64,000 nucleotides of DNA from Blautia massiliensis (ex Durand et al. 2017) (GTDB lineage Bacteria; Bacillota; Clostridia; Lachnospirales; Lachnospiraceae): the NCBI RefSeq assembly GCF_001487165.1, contig NZ_LN913006.1:2882657-2946656 (forward strand), in the 5' to 3' direction. Position 1 is the first letter of the stretch. The number at the start of each line of letters is the position of its first letter. The notes beneath the pieces were generated by a model, which did no database searches, was not told the origin of the DNA, and worked only from the letters and a program-made list of their open reading frames with translations. A program made the translations under genes and the position numbers. Shown here piece by piece: positions 25,634 through 33,267 of this stretch.

Positions 25634-26845
25634 ATGGGAAAAGTACTTGCGGTTTGTATCAGTGAGAAGAAAGGAACACAGAAGAAGAATGTTGGGTCTG
25701 CAGTTTTTGTGGAGGACTGGGGGCTTGAGGGGGATGCTCATGCCGGAAAGTGGCACCGGCAGGTGAGTCTTCTTTCCGGTGAAAAGATCGATGCGTTTCG
25801 TGCGAAGGGCGCAGAGGTCGAGGATGGTGCTTTTGGTGAGAATCTGGTTGTGGAAGGGATTGATTTCGCAAAGCTTCCGGTTGGCACCAGATTTCGCTGT
25901 GGTGAGGTTGTGCTGGAGCTGACTCAGATCGGAAAGGAGTGCCACAATGGCTGTGCCATTTTTCAGAAGATGGGTGAGTGCATCATGCCCCGTGAAGGTG
26001 TGTTTACAAGAGTACTGAAAGGTGGAAAAGTTTCCGTCGGTGACGAGATGACTGTGGATAAAGCTATGATTTTTGATACTCATGCACATTACGATGATGA
26101 GGCTTTTGATGAGGATCGTTTTGCCATGCTGGATAGTATGCAGGAGAACGTGATCGGGCATATTGTGGATGTGTGTGCTTCTGTGGGGCATTTTGATCGG
26201 GTTTATGATCTGGTTGAGAAGTATCCTTTTGTTTATGGCGCAGTGGGTGTTCATCCGGATGATGCGGATAAGGTGGATGCAGCAGTTCTGGATGAGATCC
26301 GCAGATATTGCGACATGAAAAAAACGGTAGCCGTAGGCGAGATCGGCCTGGATTATTACTGGCATAAGGAGAAGGAGGAGCATCTTCTCCAGCAGAAGGT
26401 ATTCCGCCAGCAGATGGACATCGCCCGTGAGAAAAAGCTCCCGTTTATGATCCACAGCCGTGATGCAGCAGAGGATACGCTGAATATTGTGAAAGAATAT
26501 ATGCAGGATGGGATGTATGGTGGAGTTATCCATTGCTTTTCTTATAGCAAAGAAATTGCAAGAGAGTATCTGAATATGGGACTTTATCTTGGAATCGGCG
26601 GAGTGGTTACTTTTAAGAATTCCCGGAAGTTGAAAGAGGTGGCAGAGTATGCGCCGCTGAATCAGATCCTGCTTGAAACCGATTGCCCCTACATGGCACC
26701 TGTGCCGAACCGTGGAAAAAGAAACAGCTCCCTGTATCTGCCGGAGGTTGTGAAGACCATTGCGGAGATTAAGGGAATCAGCTGCGAGGAGGTTGTGGCT
26801 GTGACGGAGAGTAATGCGTTGAAGGTGTTGGGGTTGGTTAAGTAA
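25634..26845 (+). CDS. MOSC domain - TatD-type metal-dependent hydrolase fusion
   Basis: A 403-residue protein made of two complete domains in one frame. Residues 1 to about 143 are a MOSC domain (DWGLEGDAHAG, FGENLVVEG, and cysteines in ECHNGCAIF and GECIMPREG), a fold linked to molybdenum-cofactor sulfur handling. Residues from about 146 are a TatD deoxyribonuclease-like TIM barrel: FDTHAHYDD, GEIGLDYYWH, MIHSRDA, HCFSYS and ETDCPYMAP carry the metal ligands. The joint reads DKAMIFDTHAH with no stop and no Shine-Dalgarno before the internal ATG. The MOSC half fits the adjacent moaC-moaA-mogA genes. TatD enzymes act on DNA ends or related substrates; joint function is unknown. Confidence 0.9.
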   Translation: MGKVLAVCISEKKGTQKKNVGSAVFVEDWGLEGDAHAGKWHRQVSLLSGEKIDAFRAKGAEVEDGAFGENLVVEGIDFAKLPVGTRFRCGEVVLELTQIGKECHNGCAIFQKMGECIMPREGVFTRVLKGGKVSVGDEMTVDKAMIFDTHAHYDDEAFDEDRFAMLDSMQENVIGHIVDVCASVGHFDRVYDLVEKYPFVYGAVGVHPDDADKVDAAVLDEIRRYCDMKKTVAVGEIGLDYYWHKEKEEHLLQQKVFRQQMDIAREKKLPFMIHSRDAAEDTLNIVKEYMQDGMYGGVIHCFSYSKEIAREYLNMGLYLGIGGVVTFKNSRKLKEVAEYAPLNQILLETDCPYMAPVPNRGKRNSSLYLPEVVKTIAEIKGISCEEVVAVTESNALKVLGLVK

Positions 26846-26912
26846 ATCGCAGAGATATTATGGGACTATGAGTAAGTAGTGAATGCTTGATTGATTTTGG
26901 CATATGAAGTGA

Positions 26913-26970
26913 AGAAGGAGCCATTGCGTGACAGATGAATAAATCAGCTGTTCAGCAACGACTCCTTTTC
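26913..26970 (+). terminator. Probable terminator after the MOSC-TatD gene
   Basis: AAGGAGCCATTGC (26915-26927) pairs with GCAACGACTCCTT (26955-26967) with two mismatches, then a short TTTC run. Moderately convincing. Confidence 0.5.
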
Positions 26971-26975
26971 GAATT

Positions 26976-27102
26976 AACAAGGAAATCACCCGGCAGGCGT
27001 GCCATTCTCCTGCATCTCTCAGAGCTTAAAAGAAAACTCTTGTCAGTACCGGCGGCGCGTGGTTGACACGAAAGTTTACCACCACGGGGAATTCCTTTTG
27101 TT
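26976..27102. repeat. Intergenic element with imperfect inverted ends
   Basis: AACAAGGAAATCACCC at the left and GGGGAATTCCTTTTGTT at the right are imperfect inverted repeats enclosing about 95 bp of GC-richer sequence that can form further hairpins (GCAGG...CCTGC near 26993-27018). No ORF is supported. It may be a small mobile palindrome or an RNA. Confidence 0.35.
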
Positions 27103-27125
27103 ATTGTATGATTATTATATCTACT

Positions 27126-27503
27126 TTAATCTTTTCTGTAAAGGATTTTTTTGTTACGAAGATATTTATTCCATGTTTTAATATCAATTTTTAAAAACGT
27201 TATAATAGAATTTTTGTACCCTTTGGGATCTTGAGAGGTTTGTAAACGAAGTATTAATTGAACCGTTAAGTCGTTTTCAGTTATTTGTTTTAAAATAAAA
27301 GCGGTATTAGGCTTATTTGCTTCTAAAATGAAATCGGGATCAGACAAAATGTCGGAAAAATAGGAAGAAAAATTTTCGTAATCGTTGGGATGCCTGTTTT
27401 TTATATGGTTAATTTGATTATCTGTTATGATAACTTCTTCTGTAGTAATATCTTCAGTTACACATTTGTATATGTTTTTATTTATTTTACCGATTATATG
27501 CAT
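27126..27503 (-). CDS. PBECR/BECR-fold nuclease-like small protein
   Basis: A 125-residue AT-rich gene. The protein has IKNRHPNDYENF near residue 33, DPDFILEANKPNTAFIL near 55, and LILRLQTSQDPKGYKNSIITF near 82, ending in WNKYLRNKKILYRKD. This layout matches the phage-derived barnase-EndoU-ColicinE5-RelE-like nuclease domains (PBECR2 group), with His, Lys/Arg and the Thr/Ser late region as likely catalytic residues. Such domains act as RNase toxins or phage effectors. No antitoxin or immunity partner is seen beside it. It sits in a decayed AT-rich stretch, suggesting horizontal origin. Assignment is by pattern only. Confidence 0.55.
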   Translation of the reverse strand: MHIIGKINKNIYKCVTEDITTEEVIITDNQINHIKNRHPNDYENFSSYFSDILSDPDFILEANKPNTAFILKQITENDLTVQLILRLQTSQDPKGYKNSIITFLKIDIKTWNKYLRNKKILYRKD

Positions 27504-27843
27504 GGGAAATCCTCAGTTGTAGATATTAATGAGAGATGAACATATTGTACTATACATGGAATGGAAAGACAATATCTGATGATGAAATAAACTATTTGTA
27601 ATGTGTATTGAGTAATAAAAAGGTATGAAAGGGAAATGTAAAGTTTTAACTTAAGAAACAAAAATTGATTTTATCCATATGCGAGATTATAATTAGGTTA
27701 AAATCTATTATACCAAAACTTTATGTAATGTAAATATATTTCAGCTAGATAAAATTTAAGGAAATAGTAATTATTAAAGAAATAAAAGACATATTGTCTA
27801 TTAACTATAATGAAAATAGCAAAAGTATTGAATAATATGTTCG
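27504..27843. other. AT-rich gap without a recognisable gene
   Basis: About 340 bp of strongly AT-rich DNA between the nuclease-like gene and the csn2 remnant. I see no ORF with a ribosome binding site, no tRNA and no CRISPR spacer array. It looks like decayed sequence. Confidence 0.6.
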
Positions 27844-28128
27844 GTGGAATTTTTCCAAATGAATCTTAAGGAAATCACAAAAGGGGGTAATTATAGTTTT
27901 TCTGAGAAAATTATTCAGTATATGAAAATTATGTCGGAACTGATGGGAAAGAAACTGCTTGTCTTTGTAAATATACGTTCTGACCTGGAAAAAGATCAGA
28001 TTCAGGAATTGATGAAAAATGCAGTGTATAACGAGATTGCGTTATTATTTATTGAAAATATACAACGAGACTTCTCGAAAGACAAAAAATATTATATAAT
28101 TGATAAAGATGGTTGTGAAATTTGTTGA
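27844..28128 (+). pseudogene. csn2: C-terminal remnant of csn2 (type II-A CRISPR adaptation gene)
   Basis: An ORF of 94 codons whose product reads like the last 40% of Csn2: KLLVFVNIRSDLEKDQIQ, then ELMKNAVYNEIALLFIEN and the ending YYIIDKDGCEIC. Full Csn2 proteins are about 220 residues with an N-terminal ATPase-like fold, which is missing here; an in-frame TGA lies just upstream at 27829. Csn2 forms DNA-encircling rings that help acquire spacers. No cas9, cas1 or cas2 is in the window. The remnant therefore marks a lost type II-A locus. Downstream sequence contains a repeat-like 36-mer supporting this reading. Confidence 0.65.
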
Positions 28129-28136
28129 TTTCCAAA

Positions 28137-28180
28137 GTTTGAATACTATACGATAAGTGCATATGAGGCACTTCATTTTT
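28137..28180 (+). ncRNA. Possible anti-repeat plus terminator hairpin (tracrRNA-like remnant)
   Basis: GTTTGAATACTATACG (28137-28152) is complementary to the 3' half of the repeat-like sequence that follows (CGTATAGTAT matches exactly). It is followed by AAGTGC...GCACTT (28155-28173) and a T5 run. This could be a short remnant of a tracrRNA, or simply an inverted repeat copy with the csn2 terminator. Confidence 0.35.
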
Positions 28181-28189
28181 GAATTTGAG

Positions 28190-28225
28190 GTTTGAGAACG
28201 ATGTAAAACGTATAGTATAAAAAGG
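28190..28225 (+). CRISPR. Single degenerate CRISPR-like repeat
   Basis: A 36-nt sequence beginning GTTTGAGAACGATGTAAAAC and continuing GTATAGTAT has the look of a type II-A repeat, but its 3' end (AAAAAGG instead of an expected TTCAAAC) is degenerate. There is no second copy or spacer in the window. Its location 62 bp after the csn2 remnant is where a type II-A array would begin. Confidence 0.4.
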
Positions 28226-28235
28226 TAAGATAAGG

Positions 28236-28934
28236 ATGAAGAATAAAAAAAATATCCGGAAGCGTTTTGTAAGTATAGGGCTTGTTATTGTACTTGCTCT
28301 TGTTTGCAATATTACAGAATATACAATAGCATTTGCTGCACCGACAGCTAAGGTTTCCTATAAAATTGAGAAAAAGCAACAAATTAGACGTTGCAAAAAA
28401 TTGACAGCGCAATATTTATATGAATTACCTCAGATAAAAGGAAACAGTCCTACAATAAGAAAAATAAATAAGTTATTAGTTGCGGATTATAAAGCATCTT
28501 TGCAATATAGAAATAGTTTATTCCAGTGTTATAAGGCTTTGAAAAAGTCATCCTATAAAAAGATTTACTATATCAGTAAATGTAGTGTTACATATAATCA
28601 AAATGGCTACATAAGCTTTAGATTTGCCTCTGAGTGGTATGCAGGGGGAGTTGGAGAAAGCAGAGAATATGGCTTAACATATCGTCTTAAAGACGGAAAG
28701 AAGTTGGCGGTTCAAGATGTTGCGTCTGGAAAGAAAAGTAATGTAAAGAAAAATATAGCAACAGCATATTCGAAAAAACTTTCCGGCCAGGGGTATTCTT
28801 ATGTTATGAAAATGAAGTATTCAGACTTTCAGTTTTATATTAAACCCGGAAAAAAAGTCGTTATATGTTTTGGTCCATATGGAGCATTGGGAGCACATGG
28901 AAAAGTTGTGGTTGAAATAAAAGGCAAATTATAA
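28236..28934 (+). CDS. Secreted DUF3298/RsiV-like protein
   Basis: A 232-residue protein with an N-terminal signal or anchor sequence (hydrophobic residues 11-34, ending near AFAAP). The mature part carries FRFASEWYAGGVGESREYGLTYRLKDGKKLAVQDV and ends FYIKPGKKVVICFGPY, both split here only for description, which match the DUF3298 domain found in RsiV anti-sigma factors and PdaC-type deacetylases. It lacks the rest of those proteins, so it is a stand-alone extracytoplasmic domain, possibly binding lysozyme or cell-wall sugars. AT-rich composition like its neighbours. An AAGGTAAG sequence precedes the ATG. Confidence 0.55.
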   Translation: MKNKKNIRKRFVSIGLVIVLALVCNITEYTIAFAAPTAKVSYKIEKKQQIRRCKKLTAQYLYELPQIKGNSPTIRKINKLLVADYKASLQYRNSLFQCYKALKKSSYKKIYYISKCSVTYNQNGYISFRFASEWYAGGVGESREYGLTYRLKDGKKLAVQDVASGKKSNVKKNIATAYSKKLSGQGYSYVMKMKYSDFQFYIKPGKKVVICFGPYGALGAHGKVVVEIKGKL

Positions 28935-28949
28935 GGATTGATCAGCTGC

Positions 28950-29025
28950 AAATTCTGCTTGAACGGTACGCCTATTCTGAAATCGGCGGTACATTCATTC
29001 TGATTTAGCGGTATGCGTTTTCTGT
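28950..29025. repeat. Possible insertion-sequence end remnant
   Basis: Three imperfect copies of a CGGTA-N-TATTCTGA-type unit (around 28958, 28985 and 29008) are arranged in series, as seen in multi-repeat ends of IS21-like elements. No transposase gene is attached. Weak evidence. Confidence 0.3.
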
Positions 29026-29096
29026 TCAGAGCTGACAGCACCAAACAAAAATATCCTGACAGTTACAGAGCTTTCTGGCTCTGCCCCCTACAAAGT

Positions 29097-30125
29097 CTAT
29101 GAAAAAATCTTCCCCAGTACTTTCTCATCCCCCATCTCACAAACCCAGCTAAACCCAATCCCCACCAAATACATAAGCAGAAAACAGACCACTGCATAAA
29201 CATAAGCGTTTGCTCCAACGACAGTATGCTGCAGCAGGGCCATAGGCAGTCTCTGCATAATATACAATCCGAACAGATGCTTTCCGGCGAATTCCAGGAG
29301 TGAATTTCCAAGCTGCATTTTCATGGTAAACATCACAACCACCAGTGCGAATACAACAGCGCCGATGGCATACATACAGATCTACTGGCGGGTTTTGTAA
29401 ACCACGAGGAGCAGGGCCAGGAGTATAAGGGCTGCAAGGATGTAATTCTTTGTGGCCTTTAATTTTACATCAATTTTTTCCTTAAAGAATCCGTACCACA
29501 TGCCGGCGGGGTAGCAGAGCATGGTGTTGTACCAGTAGTCGGTTTTGTGGAGGGACAGGATGTACATGCTTATCACGGTCAGAACTGTGATGAAAAGCAG
29601 AGAGGGTACAGGGTTGTTTTTTAAGATCCGGAATGCGAGCCAGGTGATGAGGTACAGGATCAACATGACAAAAATGTACCAGTTGCTGTTGCTGAGGCTT
29701 TCTCAGCCCAGCAGTGCCAGGAGAATTTTTTGCAGGGAAAAGGTTCTTCCCATGAAAGAATAGGCTGTCAGATAAAGCAGTACAGCCAGATCAAAATGCA
29801 CCAGTGTCCGCAGCACTCGGTGAACTGGGATGCGGCGGACGTAGGGCGTGCCTTTTTTCATGATGGAGACGAAGACACCGTATCCGGAATAAAGCAGGAA
29901 CAGGGTGACTACCAGTTGGCCGGAGTGGGGGCGCCAGAACTGGAAGATCCGGTCTGTGGGGCCGTTCATCTGGATGTACAGGCAGAAGTGAATCATGAAT
30001 ACCAGCAGCAGAAAAAATCCGCGGATGATGTTGGTCTGTTTCATCGAGATATATTCCGGATTGAATTCCACAGGCCTGGATGGAATGAGCAGCAGAAGGA
30101 TTGCTGCCAGAATGAAAAAGTTCAT
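29097..30125 (-). pseudogene. Acyltransferase-3 family membrane protein, broken by two nonsense codons
   Basis: Three minus-strand ORFs (29703-30125, 29382-29666, 29097-29375) lie in one frame and together give about 342 residues of a multi-pass membrane protein of the OafA/YrhL acyltransferase type: NIIRGFFLLLVFMIHFCLYI, the catalytic-His region, then repeated hydrophobic helices and FGLYIMQRLP. The first break is TGA at 29703-29705, where GGC-TGA-GAA suggests an original TGG (Trp); the second is TAG at 29382-29384 after CGC-CAG. No frameshift is needed. Members O-acetylate cell-wall or capsule sugars. The gene is presumably inactive. Confidence 0.8.
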
Positions 30126-30202
30126 AAAATAAATGCTTCTTGAGGTGTTTTCGGAGTGCTGCCCCGTTTGTATACGCAGGTTATACAGAAAAACTTTGAG
30201 GA

Positions 30203-31300
30203 CTACAGTGATTTCAGCACTTTAACAAGTCGTGAATTATCCTCCGGCATCATAATACAGAATCGTACAAATTCCCCGTCCAGGCACTGGAAGGAAGAAC
30301 AGTCACGGATCATCATGCCTTGTCTGATGCAGGCTTCAAATACGTCATAGGAGGTCAGTCCGTTTTTCAGGATCCGGAGCAGGATAAAGTTTGCATAGGC
30401 GGGATAGATTTTGTAGGTGTCTGTATCCCTCAGTTCTCGGATCATCCGGTCGCGTTCGGAAAGGATCAGATTTCTGGTTTCTTTAATATAATCTTCATCC
30501 TGCAGCATGATCTCTCCTGCAAAGGCACCAAGGCTGTTAAGTGACCATGGTGTCTGTTTTTCACGCATTTTTGCAAGAAAGTCCATATTTCCGGTGATGC
30601 CGTAGCCCAGGCGCATTCCGGGAGCAGCGAAGAATTTGGATACGCCGCGGAGTACCATGAGATTGGTGAATTCCCGTGTCAGCGGAACTGCGGTGATGGC
30701 GTTGATATCCGGGGCAAATTCCACATAGGTTTCGTCGATCATCACGAAGATATTTTTTTCTGCACAGAAACCGATAAGTCTGCGAAGCTCTTCCTGGGTG
30801 ATGGCAGAGGAGGTCGGATTGTTGGGATTGCAGAGGATGAGAAAATCATAGCCCTGCTCCAGCTTCCGGCAGAGATCCGGAATGTCCGGCTCGAAATCAT
30901 TGCTTTCCTGAAGGTGGTAGTATTCCTGGGTACTTCCGGAGAAGGAGAGCTCTCTGGAGTATTCAGAATAGGTAGGCCCAAGGATCAGAGTATGCTTCGG
31001 GGCACGCTCCTGGATCAGAAGGGAGATCAGCTCGCTAGAGCCATTTCCCGGAAGGATGAAATCAGCGGGAATATTGCAGTAGCTGGAAATCGTATTCCGA
31101 AGGGATGTGTATTCTCTGTCTGGGTAGGAGGAAAGGATATCCACGTGTTCTGCAATGGCTCTGCCGGCTTTTGGGGAAAGTCCCAGAGGATTGACATTTG
31201 CACCGAATTTGACGATGTTTTCCTTTTTCAGATTGTAGTAGCTGCAGATCTTTTCTATATCACTTCCGTGAAAAACGGGTTTGGTATCCATTTTTGTCAC
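30203..31300 (-). CDS. PLP-dependent class I/II aminotransferase, HisC/CobD-like
   Basis: A 365-residue fold-type I PLP enzyme. The PLP-contacting blocks are PGNGSSELISLL, LCNPNNPTSSAIT, IDETYVEFAP, and RGVSKFFAAPGMRLGYGI, where the Lys after Ser forms the Schiff base. The sequence resembles histidinol-phosphate aminotransferase and the cobalamin-pathway decarboxylase CobD; the context has no his or cob genes, so substrate is open. It lies 78 bp upstream of the acyltransferase pseudogene on the same strand and may have shared its transcript, perhaps in cell-surface modification. Confidence 0.85.
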   Translation of the reverse strand: MTKMDTKPVFHGSDIEKICSYYNLKKENIVKFGANVNPLGLSPKAGRAIAEHVDILSSYPDREYTSLRNTISSYCNIPADFILPGNGSSELISLLIQERAPKHTLILGPTYSEYSRELSFSGSTQEYYHLQESNDFEPDIPDLCRKLEQGYDFLILCNPNNPTSSAITQEELRRLIGFCAEKNIFVMIDETYVEFAPDINAITAVPLTREFTNLMVLRGVSKFFAAPGMRLGYGITGNMDFLAKMREKQTPWSLNSLGAFAGEIMLQDEDYIKETRNLILSERDRMIRELRDTDTYKIYPAYANFILLRILKNGLTSYDVFEACIRQGMMIRDCSSFQCLDGEFVRFCIMMPEDNSRLVKVLKSL

Positions 31301-31473
31301 CTCACATTTTTGCTTTTTTCGTAAAAAATTTATATCCAGTATACACCAGAATCCGCGACAAAAAAAGACGGGATAAAAAGTTTCTGTATTTTTCTATATT
31401 TTTTGAACAGGATATTACTGAAAATTGCTTTCTGGAAATGTATGGGAATATTTGATACAATGAGCAGGTAGCG

Positions 31474-31526
31474 AATGCGGATTGTGAATATCCATGCTGT
31501 TTGTCAATGCGGATCGTGAATATCCA
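31474..31526 (+). promoter_or_regulatory. Tandem direct repeats upstream of the panE-like gene
   Basis: AATGCGGATTGTGAATATCC (31474) recurs with a single mismatch as AATGCGGATCGTGAATATCC (31506), a 32-bp period, about 3 helical turns. Each copy contains the GGAT...ATCC half-palindrome. This looks like a pair of regulator binding sites ahead of the start at 31585. Confidence 0.5.
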
Positions 31527-31584
31527 CATTTTTCCGGGGAGGGTAAGTCCTCAGTGAGAAACAGCAGGAAAGGAAACAGAAAAT

Positions 31585-32529
31585 ATGAATACAGAAGAGA
31601 AAAAGATCGCAGTGATCGGAATTGGTGGTGTTGGTGGTTACATAGCCGGGCTGCTGGCGAAGGCGTATCCTCATGTGACGATGGTTGCACGTGGCGCCAG
31701 GGCAGAGAGCATCCGGAAAAAAGGCCTGGTGCTTCACAGTGATTATAAGGGTGAGATCGTGGCAAAGCCAGAGCGGGTAGTTCCAATTCAGGATATGGGA
31801 CAGCAGGATTATATTTTTATCTGTGTAAAAAATTATTCACTGGCGGAGGTGTGCGAAAGTATCCGGGACATGGTCACGGATGATACAGTGATCATTCCGG
31901 TGATGAATGGTGTGGACCCGGGAGAAAACATCCGCCGTCTGGTTGGTAAGGGAACGGTTGTGGATTCGCTGATCTATACGGTGGCTTTTGCCAATGAGGA
32001 TTTTTCCATTTCCCAGCAGGATACGTTTACGTGGCTTTGTATTGGAATAAAAGATGCGGATGAACGGCAGCAGAAGAAAGTTGCAGAAGTGGCAGGGATC
32101 CTGAAAGGTGCGGATATTGACTATAAGGATCAGGGGGATATCGAGGTGGAAATCTGGAGAAAGTATATCCTCAACTGTGCCTTTAATGTGATGACTGCTT
32201 TTTATGATAATACCATCGGGGAGCTCCGCAGAGATCCGGTGAAAGCGCAGCAGTATGAGAAGCTTGTATGGGAAGCTGCCAGTGTAGGTCAGGCCAAGGG
32301 GGTTGCGTTGACGGATGAGCACATCAATGAGGTAATCCATAAATTCCGCCATGTACATGCAGATAATGCAACCAGCTCCCTGCAGAGAGATTTTCGCATC
32401 CGGAGAAAACAGACGGAGCTGGAAACCTTCAGCGGCTATATTGTGAAAGAAGCGAAGAGACTTGGTGTTTCCATTCCGCTTTCCGAAAAAATATATCAGG
32501 GACTTATGGAAATAGCAGAAAAATTCTGA
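31585..32529 (+). CDS. 2-dehydropantoate 2-reductase family protein
   Basis: A 314-residue NADP-dependent ketopantoate reductase-like enzyme. The Rossmann glycine motif is IGIGGVGGYIAG (residues 10-21); VKNYSLAEV carries the catalytic lysine region, VMNGVDPGENI the conserved Asn-Gly, and WRKYILNCAFN the second lysine/asparagine block. This enzyme makes pantoate for CoA synthesis, but many Clostridia have several paralogues of other specificity, so panE is not asserted. Good Shine-Dalgarno AGGAAAG upstream. Confidence 0.88.
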   Translation: MNTEEKKIAVIGIGGVGGYIAGLLAKAYPHVTMVARGARAESIRKKGLVLHSDYKGEIVAKPERVVPIQDMGQQDYIFICVKNYSLAEVCESIRDMVTDDTVIIPVMNGVDPGENIRRLVGKGTVVDSLIYTVAFANEDFSISQQDTFTWLCIGIKDADERQQKKVAEVAGILKGADIDYKDQGDIEVEIWRKYILNCAFNVMTAFYDNTIGELRRDPVKAQQYEKLVWEAASVGQAKGVALTDEHINEVIHKFRHVHADNATSSLQRDFRIRRKQTELETFSGYIVKEAKRLGVSIPLSEKIYQGLMEIAEKF

Positions 32530-32644
32530 CCGAAAAGGTGAGTTTTTCTGGTGGAATCCTGTATGCTCTGGTACAATGGGGATATAAAAAATCCTGTATC
32601 GCAGGCTGAAAGGTTATCTGTGATATCGGAAGGGAGGAAAAGAG

Positions 32645-33211
32645 ATGAAGAAAGTATTTTTGGCTGTTATTGCAGTGATCGTGGTCCTTGCCGGAGGACT
32701 TATGCTCAGTTACAACGGGCTTGCTGGAAGTAAAGAAGCTGTGGAAACTGCAGAGGCTGATGTGGATACCATGCTGCAGAGACGTGCAGATCTGATCCCG
32801 AATCTTGTCAGCACGGTAAAAAGTTACACGAAGCATGAGACGGGGGTTGTTGACAGGGTTCTGGAGGCGCGGGACCAGCTGATGAATGCAGATACCGTGG
32901 AAGAGAAATCTGAGGCAGATCAGCAGATGGACAGTGCACTTTCCGGTCTGAAGGTTGTGGTGGAAAATTATCCGGAACTGAAAAGCAATACTACTTATGT
33001 GGGCCTGATGGATGAACTGTCCGGAAGCGAAAACCGGATTTCTGTAGCGAGAAAAGATTATAATGAGGCTGTGAAAGCTTATAACACAAGGCTTGTGAAA
33101 TTCCCAGGGAATGTATTTGGTTCCATGCTTGGCTTTGAGAAGGCGTCGTATTTTGAGGCTGATGATTCAGCAGCAGATACGCCGGATGTAGGGGATATGC
33201 TGGCAGAGTGA
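32645..33211 (+). CDS. LemA family protein
   Basis: A 188-residue membrane-anchored protein. One N-terminal transmembrane helix (residues 4-22) is followed by the LemA helical-bundle domain with LQRRADLIPNLVSTVKSYTKHE, VVVENYPELKS and LSGSENRISVARKDYN, all family hallmarks; most of the protein faces outside. Function is not established; lemA genes are often paired with TPM-domain genes, as here. GGGAGG precedes the ATG. Confidence 0.93.
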   Translation: MKKVFLAVIAVIVVLAGGLMLSYNGLAGSKEAVETAEADVDTMLQRRADLIPNLVSTVKSYTKHETGVVDRVLEARDQLMNADTVEEKSEADQQMDSALSGLKVVVENYPELKSNTTYVGLMDELSGSENRISVARKDYNEAVKAYNTRLVKFPGNVFGSMLGFEKASYFEADDSAADTPDVGDMLAE

Positions 33212-33267
33212 TAAGATCAGACTATTGTTCTGATGAAATGAAAGAATGGATAGAGGGAGAATATCCT

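Noticed and set aside
27500-28240. A CRISPR array beside the csn2 remnant
   Set aside because: Only one repeat-like copy is visible and no regularly spaced second copy or spacers, so no array is called.
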